A DNA stretch of 64,000 nucleotides from contig NC_058159.1 in assembly GCF_020080835.1 (NCBI RefSeq), positions 18,448,474 to 18,512,473 on the forward strand. Direction: 5' to 3'. Of this stretch, positions 58,330-64,000 are shown one piece after another. Numbering within the stretch: the first letter of the stretch is position 1; each line of letters begins with the position of its first letter. The notes beneath the pieces were generated by a model. The model saw only the letters and a list, made by a program, of their open reading frames with translations. It was not told the origin of the DNA and searched no databases. This DNA is from Cotesia glomerata. Lineage: Eukaryota > Arthropoda > Insecta > Hymenoptera > Braconidae. The position numbers and the translations under genes are program-made.

Positions 58330-58860
58330 GGCTTATTTATTTAATTATTTATTTACTGATCATGGAGATAATTCTCCTTTTGACCACAAATCCAAATAAT
58401 TACAAAATTACAAAATTGTTGAAAATACATAGGTAGTAAGAAACTGATATAATAATAACAATAATAATAAAACTATAAACAAAGTAATATTAGTGCAAAA
58501 GTAGCAAGTAATCACAGACATTTTCTTCGCATTCAAAATCAAAATCAGGTTTACAATCAAGTGCTTAAATCATACTGACTCTTTTCTAACTCTAACAAAT
58601 ACAAATAACATTTATGACGGAAGTTATCTAGAGTCTCAGCTGATGTAATAACAACTGGTAGATTATTCCAAAAATTACAACCAGTAATAATGAAAAATTT
58701 ATAATAAGCTGCTGTACGCGCAAAAGGCACCTGCAGTGAATTTGTTTGACCTAATTCCCTACGACCTGAAGCACTAGTTTTGTGTAATAACTGGTCACCG
58801 ATAATGCTGAAGCATATGAAAAAAAAATTGACTCGATTAGTTGTGTTTTTTGGGAGTTAT
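58330..58860 (-). pseudogene. LINE ORF2 C-terminal fragment with 3' UTR
   Basis: The minus-strand frame (58840-58566) reads QLLHKTSASGRRELGQTNSL, VPFARTAAYYKFFIITGCNF, WNNLPVVITSAETLDNFRHK and ELEKSQYDLST then stop. This is the typical end of Jockey/CR1/L2-like LINE ORF2 proteins (ARTxxYxxSFFxxxxxxWNxLP). It is a 5'-truncated copy, unrelated to the mino-like LINE. A short AT-rich 3' UTR follows to about 58330. Confidence 0.72.
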
Positions 58861-58895
58861 CGTGACCATATACAGACAAATGGACGTCCTGGGAA

Positions 58896-59051
58896 AATTT
58901 TTAACTTCCCGCTAAGAAAATTGAAAATTTTCAAAAATCGGGAAGTTATTGGTTTTACCCCGTTTTTCGAAAATCGAGTTCTCATCAGATCTTGACGTTT
59001 TGAGGCCCTAGGAAGCCTCCCTGAATGTTTTCGCGATGATGTCAGTATGTC

Positions 59052-59101
<50 letters not shown>

Positions 59102-59284
59102 TTTTTTTTTTTAGGGGGGGGAATCCTTTTTACGGATTCTAGGCATAGCTGTTTGGCCTGGATATGTGGCGACTCGACGCAGCGTCATACTAACTCGACA
59201 CTAACGCCCCTACCCACTAAACCCTAAACCCCTTTTCCTTCTTTCCTCTAATCCCTCATGGAAACCGCCGTCAGGCATTACTTC

Positions 59285-59348
<64 letters not shown>

Positions 59349-59930
59349 CCCTCTTATAATTTTTGAACGGCTTGACCGATTTCATCGCGGTTGACGCCAT
59401 TCGAAAGGGCTCGACCAAACTTAGATTTTGAATAACATTTAGACCGATTTGAACCGGTAGATTTTGATAAATCTCAAAAAAACTACAAAAAAAATTTTTT
59501 TTGAAATGTGGTTTTTTTGGAATTACTTTTAAATGACTTCACCGATCAATTCCAAAATCAAGTCAGCTCTTAAGATCAAAAAACCACGTCGATCACCGCA
59601 AGCCCAGTCAAAATCGGTTGATTCGTTCGTGAGTTATCGTTGTCGAAAGAAAACCGAAAAAAGTGTTTTTTCGGAATTACTTCGAAATTCCTGGCTCGAT
59701 CGATTTAAACTTGAAGATTCTTCAAAAACTGCGTCGAATGCTGCCAACCGCGTGAAAATCGGTTTATTTATTCAAAAATTATTGCCGTTTGAAAATTCAA
59801 AAAATTGTTTTATTAAACTGCTATTAGAGTTTTGAGCCCGAAGAGCTCAAAATGACACAAAAATCATATAATATCACGTAATGTGTAATTTTGAGCGCTT
59901 AAGTACAAAATGAGCGGGAAATTGCAGGGG
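58896..59930 (-). repeat. Family G repeat, copy D, split by truncated LINE
   Basis: Reads on the plus strand from TTAACTTCCCGCTAAG through the (GT)n to TTTTGAGCCCGAAGAGCTC and GCGGGAAATTGCAGGGG, where CCC element copy 3 interrupts it; it resumes at TGGCCTTCAAGGTC (61135). A 100-codon frame at 59533-59835 is a by-product. Confidence 0.8.
59057..59347 (-). mobile_element. 5'-truncated mino-like LINE 3' end in (GT)n
   Basis: Bases 59098-59287 are the inverse of 23212-23400 (poly-A as TTTTTTTTTTTT, GGGGGAATCC, GCATAGCTGTTTGGCCTGG, then CTCATGGAAACCGCCGTCAG, TTACTTCGTGAG). (GT)n lies on both sides (59057-59096 and 59288-59347). The copy is about 190 bp and non-coding. Confidence 0.88.
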
Positions 59931-61132
59931 CCCGACTAGAAATTTCAGTGAGGCAGTGATTTGGCGCAAGTAAGGCATGCCGAATTCCAAACTTGCAGTA
60001 AGTGAGGCATCCAAACCAGGCCGAAGTTTGGGATGTAACGCAGTTGTGAAGCTCAGCCTAACTTGGCTTCCTGATTAGGTTGCAGTTTGGAAACCAAATT
60101 CGCAACGAAGAATCAAAATCTAATTCTTTCTTGATTTTTAGCTTTTTTATTATCAAGCGAAAATTAATAATAACAAATGCTTATTTTTTTATCTTCTTTT
60201 ACTATTTCAAGTATAAATATTAAATTTAGGACTAAATTTTTTAAATATTTCATGAATAAAAAAAAACGAATTCTTTGTTGCTTTTATTTAATATTATTTT
60301 TATTATTTAATTTTATTTTTTCTGTCATTTTTTTTTTTGTTTTTTGGAGCGTTTTTTAATGTGAAGAGGTTTTTTTGATTGGTAGATTTGATAAGTCAAG
60401 GGGGAAGGAGATGATGGAGGAGTTAGATACACTAATCACACATAACACTTAACTTTAGTTCACATTCGCCTTAATAGTAATTATAATTAGTAATTATTAA
60501 TTATTAAAAATCGTACATGTCGAACGCGAGACTCGAACACGGTACCCGACGCACGAGGGCCCTATACCATACCGCGACGCTACGCCGATGATGAGCGACC
60601 TCTTACTTCAAGATACTTATAAGCTTTCGGCTTGCCAAACTTAAAATTAATTGGGGCCATCTATGGTAAGACGAAGTTTGGCGAATGTTTGGAATGCCTA
60701 ACTTGCAGGAAATTATAAAATCCAAAGGTCTACGGAAGTTCGGTTTGCCAAACTTGAAAGTAATTGGGGCCATATATGGTAAGACGAAGTTTGGCGAATG
60801 TTTGGAATACCTAACTTGCAGGAAATTATAAAATCCAAAGGCTTACGAAAGTTCGGTTTACCAAACTTAAAGGTAATTAGGGACATTTATGGCAAGCCAA
60901 ACTTCGGCAAATCTTTGGTTATCGTTACTTCCAGCTAGTCACGCATTCCAAAGGTTCGCCGAAGTTCGGCTTGCCATATAGATGTCCCAAATTACATGCA
61001 AATTTGGCATGCCAATCTTCGTTTTGCCTAACGTGGATTTAAGAAGGCGTAAATTAGGCTTGCCTAAGTTAGGCAAGCCAAACTTGCCCCTCACTAATTC
61101 TTCGGCATTCCTCACTACAATTTCTAGTCGGG
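59931..61132. mobile_element. CCCGACTAG element, copy 3 (TSD GG)
   Basis: Ends CCCGACTAGAAATTTCAGTG and, inverted, CCCGACTAGAAATTGTAGTG; GG at 59929-59930 and 61133-61134. Family G copies give the empty site (GCAGGGATGGCC). Inverted in orientation relative to copy 2: tRNA-like module at 60515-60600 (minus), then the GGCAAGCCAAACTTCGGC word array at 60620-61090. Confidence 0.9.
60515..60600 (-). other. tRNA-like module in CCC element copy 3
   Basis: Inverse of the module at 14368-14445. On the minus strand: TAGCGTCGCGGTATGGTATA (A box) and CCGTGTTCGAGTCTCGC (B box). Differences from copy 2 are few. Confidence 0.55.
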
Positions 61133-61384
61133 GGTGGCCTTCAAGGTCTAAATAAAATATATGTCTTTTGAAAGAATTGAATATATTCAAAAGAATGTTT
61201 TTTCTTGTCATTCATGCTTTTATATTATTTTATAATTGCATTATGAATAAATAAACATATTTTTAGTCCGAAAAATCACTTGATTTTTATAAGTCGAGAG
61301 TAGAGCACTACCTCAACGCTCCGCTTATAAGGCGTGCAAAACACCCAAAAATTTTGATGTGACGAGTTTTGATGATACACTGAC

Positions 61385-61478
61385 AGAAATTTCCTTTAAA
61401 AAATGGTAATAAATAAGAGAGCCGCATTATGTCCCACGATTACAGTGAATTTAACGGTAATTTTTAAAGAAAATTTCT
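61385..61478. mobile_element. Small (~95-bp) imperfect TIR sequence
   Basis: ACAGAAATTTCCTTTAAAAA at the left mirrors TTTTTAAAGAAAATTTCTTTC at the right (trimmed to its core AAAGAAAATTTC), with ACGGTAATTTTTAAAG internally. Too short for further assignment. Confidence 0.4.
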
Positions 61479-61864
61479 TTCCGTGGAGAATCTAATGAAT
61501 TCATCATGAGGTGTTATATCATTAATTTAGCAATTATTAAAATTGAACAAGACTATATAGATCGTTCAGTACAGAATCATTAATATAGTAAATAAAATTC
61601 TAATTAAACATATTTATAGGTATTTAAGGAAATTAATACGATACAATCTCAATATAATAAACCTAAGTGAAAGTTAAAAATGAGAAGTCCCTTTAAATTA
61701 AAGGACCAGAAACTGGACTCCGGTGAAGGTCATCAACAACAATACGAGAATTAGTAATGGTCACAAACTGAGTTCTTGGACATTAGTTTTTAAAACATTT
61801 ATTGAAATGGTTGAATATAATGCATATTATACTTATATTACTCATCTTAATATATATAAATTAC

Positions 61865-61983
61865 CCCTAATTGAAAAAAAGTATTGAGACAAAGAAAAAA
61901 GTATTGAAAAGTATTGGTTTTCTGGTCAATCTAATACTTTTCAATACTTTTTTCTTTGTCTCAATACTTTTTTTTATTTAGGG
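61865..61983. mobile_element. 119-bp CCCTAATTG mini-element, copy 1 (TSD AC)
   Basis: A near-perfect hairpin: CCCTAATTGAAAAAAAGTAT / TTTTTTTTATTTAGGG, with GTATTGAAAAGTATTGG in each arm. AC at 61863-61864 and 61984-61985. Confidence 0.88.
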
Positions 61984-63244
61984 ACTCATTCCGTTTAGTT
62001 CAGAAAATCCTAGCTTATAAGCTGCATGATAAAATCAATAAATTTTGGTTATCCTGATTATTTTTAAATAATGCACTTATGTGTATGACAAGTAAACTTC
62101 TCATTAAGTTTTAAACAAATCAATTAATATAAACAGGAAAAACTATAAATTATAAGAAGTAATAATGAATTTAGAATAAATATTTATAATTTATCAATTG
62201 ATACCAACTGATAAATGTTATATAAACAGTAAAATCGTTAACAGAAAAAATAGAGTTTCAAATTGTAATAAAAACTATGTAAATGTCAAAAAAGTAAAAA
62301 TATAATAATTAATAATTTCAACTTCAATGTTTATCATTTTGCACATAAAAGATTATCGTATGATATGTAAAAAATATCACAAAAGGTTACAAAATTTCTA
62401 TATAATAAGAAATTTATATTTTATTGTTAACCAACGTCAACATTTACAAGGTAAAATACTAAATTTTAAACGAAACGATATAAATACGGAACTATAATTA
62501 TTGACTTGGCATTTTTAACTGAAACGACAATTTTTTTAAGAGTGAGGGTGATTATTTACTATATACAAAAGATATCGCTAGCCAAAATTTCCTCAAAAAC
62601 TGATTTTTTACAATAATTTTCCGATTTTTAAGCTCGAAGAACTAAAAAATGTATAAGAATTTGTAACTTGGTGTTGAAAAACCATAAAGTATGTAGACAA
62701 CTCGTAGTGTCTTAAAATTAAAAGAGTGAAATTAAAATTAAAAGATTTCAAAAGCTTATCAATTACGAGAAATTTTCAAATGCTTATGAACTTAAAAGTA
62801 ACAGAAAGCTTTGACATGGCCAGACGGTCACTAATTGGGTATTAATTAGGGTTTAATAAAAAAAATATATTTTTGTGCTATTATTTTTTTTTTTTTTGTA
62901 ATTTTTTGCTAAAGTAGGTATTGAAAAGCAAAATGGTTTTAAAAATTTGAAGTTCATAAATTGAATACAGACTTCGGTGTGATTTTTAAACGAATGCCAT
63001 GTAACGATGAGAAAATAAACTTATTCAAGAGAATACTTATTCATAATACTTTTCTAACAATCGATTCATGCCATTTCGTTTGATGTGTTACAACCTGGGT
63101 CGAAAATAAAACTTAATTTTGACTTGAAATTTCAGTCAAAATCCTGTAAATTTTAAGTTGCTCATTTTTTTCTATAAGCGTAAAATTTCCATAAAATTTG
63201 ACTTCTTACTTTCGACTTTTTTTGGTTTAGTGTAGATCTATTTA

Positions 63245-63540
63245 CGACAAAAAAAATTAAGAAAACGGTTAACCCTGAAGGTCATCTCTGCAACTTCCCG
63301 CTAATTCCATACTTAGGCGCTTAAAGTTGCACTTATGATGTTTTTGAGCTTTTCAAGCTCAAAAATACAATTTCTGTGGTATTTTGAGCTCTCCGAGCTG
63401 AAAGAGATAGCTTTTCTATAATTTTGAGCTCTTCAAGCTCAAAAGTCTGATAGAAGTTTGATAAAACACTATTTTTTGAATTTTCAAACCGCAATAACTT
63501 TTGAATGAATGAACCGATTTTTACGTGGTTGGCGGTATGA
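63245..63540 (+). repeat. Family G repeat, copy E (5' part)
   Basis: AAGAAAACGGTTAACCCTGA, GCAACTTCCCGCTAATTCC and the GAGCTC palindromes, ending in AATGAACCGATTTTTACG, where a tandem GGTATGATATAATATGATAT repeat (63525-63595) begins. Confidence 0.78.
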
Positions 63541-63656
63541 TATAATATGATATAATAACGGTTGGTGGTATGATATAATATGATATAATAACTATAATTT
63601 TTTCCAGTTGAATCTTATAAACTTTATACATATAAAATTATTCGTTATACATATAA

Positions 63657-63775
63657 CCCTGAATAAAAAAAAGTATTGACATAAAGAAAAAAGTATTGAA
63701 AAGTATTGGATTGACTAGAAAACCAATTCTCTTCAATACTTTTTTCTTTGTCTCAATACTTTTTTTTTATCAGGG
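63657..63775. mobile_element. 119-bp CCCTGAATA mini-element, copy 2 (TSD AA)
   Basis: Hairpin with CCCTGAATAAAAAAAAGTAT / CTTTTTTTTTATCAGGG; internal AAAGTATTGAAAAGTATTGG. AA at 63655-63656 and 63776-63777. Same length and layout as the copy at 61865. Confidence 0.88.
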
Positions 63776-63777
63776 AA

Positions 63778-64000
63778 CATTTGCTATTAGTCATCATAGA
63801 TCGATAATTAGATTTCTTATACCTTCCATAAAAATTATTGGATTTGTCTTTAATAATAATATTATACTATAAAATATAAAACATTCCCCCATTTAGTGCA
63901 ATAAAATTTAATAGAACACACTCATTACCTTATTTGATATGCATGTATCTGAATCAGTATTAACATTCCAATGATCCAAACTTCAATCACCACTAATAAC
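63778..64000. other. No feature recognised
   Basis: AT-rich end of the window. Confidence 0.5.

Larger units (their letters stand above)
61150..63240. other. Mostly featureless AT-rich stretch
   Basis: Apart from a small TIR sequence at 61385-61478 and the 119-bp element at 61865, I see no coding or repeat structure. Confidence 0.5.

Noticed and set aside
59533..59835. 100-codon plus-strand frame
   Set aside because: It lies in family G copy D; the equivalent frame is broken in copy A, and no domain is seen.

Overview
This window looks like transposon-dense, very AT-rich chromosomal DNA from an arthropod, most likely an insect. A parasitoid wasp is my guess, but nothing here proves it. The evidence is an R1-clade (mino-like) non-LTR retrotransposon, arthropod-style Helitrons with PIF1 helicase, intron-containing DDE-type transposase genes, TTAA and TA insertion footprints, and long (TA)n and (CA)n microsatellites. 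I see no intact host gene. Every recognisable coding region belongs to a mobile element or is a conserved orphan pseudogene, and nearly all carry in-frame stops or frameshifts.

Layout. 1-2.1 kb: a Helitron-like element with a ~140-bp tandem array. 2.2-12.3 kb: a long-TIR element (A) with ~1-kb arms, carrying a nested TTAA element, which holds a CCC-ended element, which holds a TTAA MITE; it also holds other insertions. 12.9-13.3 kb: a Helitron 3' remnant. 13.5-15.1 kb: a second CCC-ended element. 16.5-17.0 kb: an orphan pseudogene. 18.4-23.4 kb: a full-length but dead mino-like LINE inside a (CA)n tract. 23.9-31.7 kb: long-TIR element B with a broken transposase gene. 31.7-37.4 kb: a decayed autonomous Helitron split by a 2.3-kb foldback element. 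37.5-42.1 kb: a second, divergent copy of the B-type transposase on the minus strand, next to a palindromic tRNA-like pair. 42.1-44.6 kb: Helitron-like copy 2. 44.6-49.2 kb: MITEs and a G-rich TIR element. 49.9-56 kb: an RNase-H-like orphan gene broken by three separate TIR insertions. 58.3-61.1 kb: LINE fragments and a third CCC-ended element. 61.2-64 kb: mostly featureless AT-rich DNA with two 119-bp MITEs.

The most interesting pattern is a class of elements that begin CCC, end GGG and are flanked by 2-bp target duplications of any sequence (GT, TA, GG, AT, GC, TT, AC, AA). I count eleven insertions from eight terminal families. Their interiors are built from many degenerate copies of one family-specific short word, and several carry a segment derived from a Pol III gene: tRNA-like in four or more, 5S rRNA-like in one. 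Reading frames or sister copies give the empty site for several insertions. How the class moves, and why Pol III modules recur in it, cannot be settled from this window.
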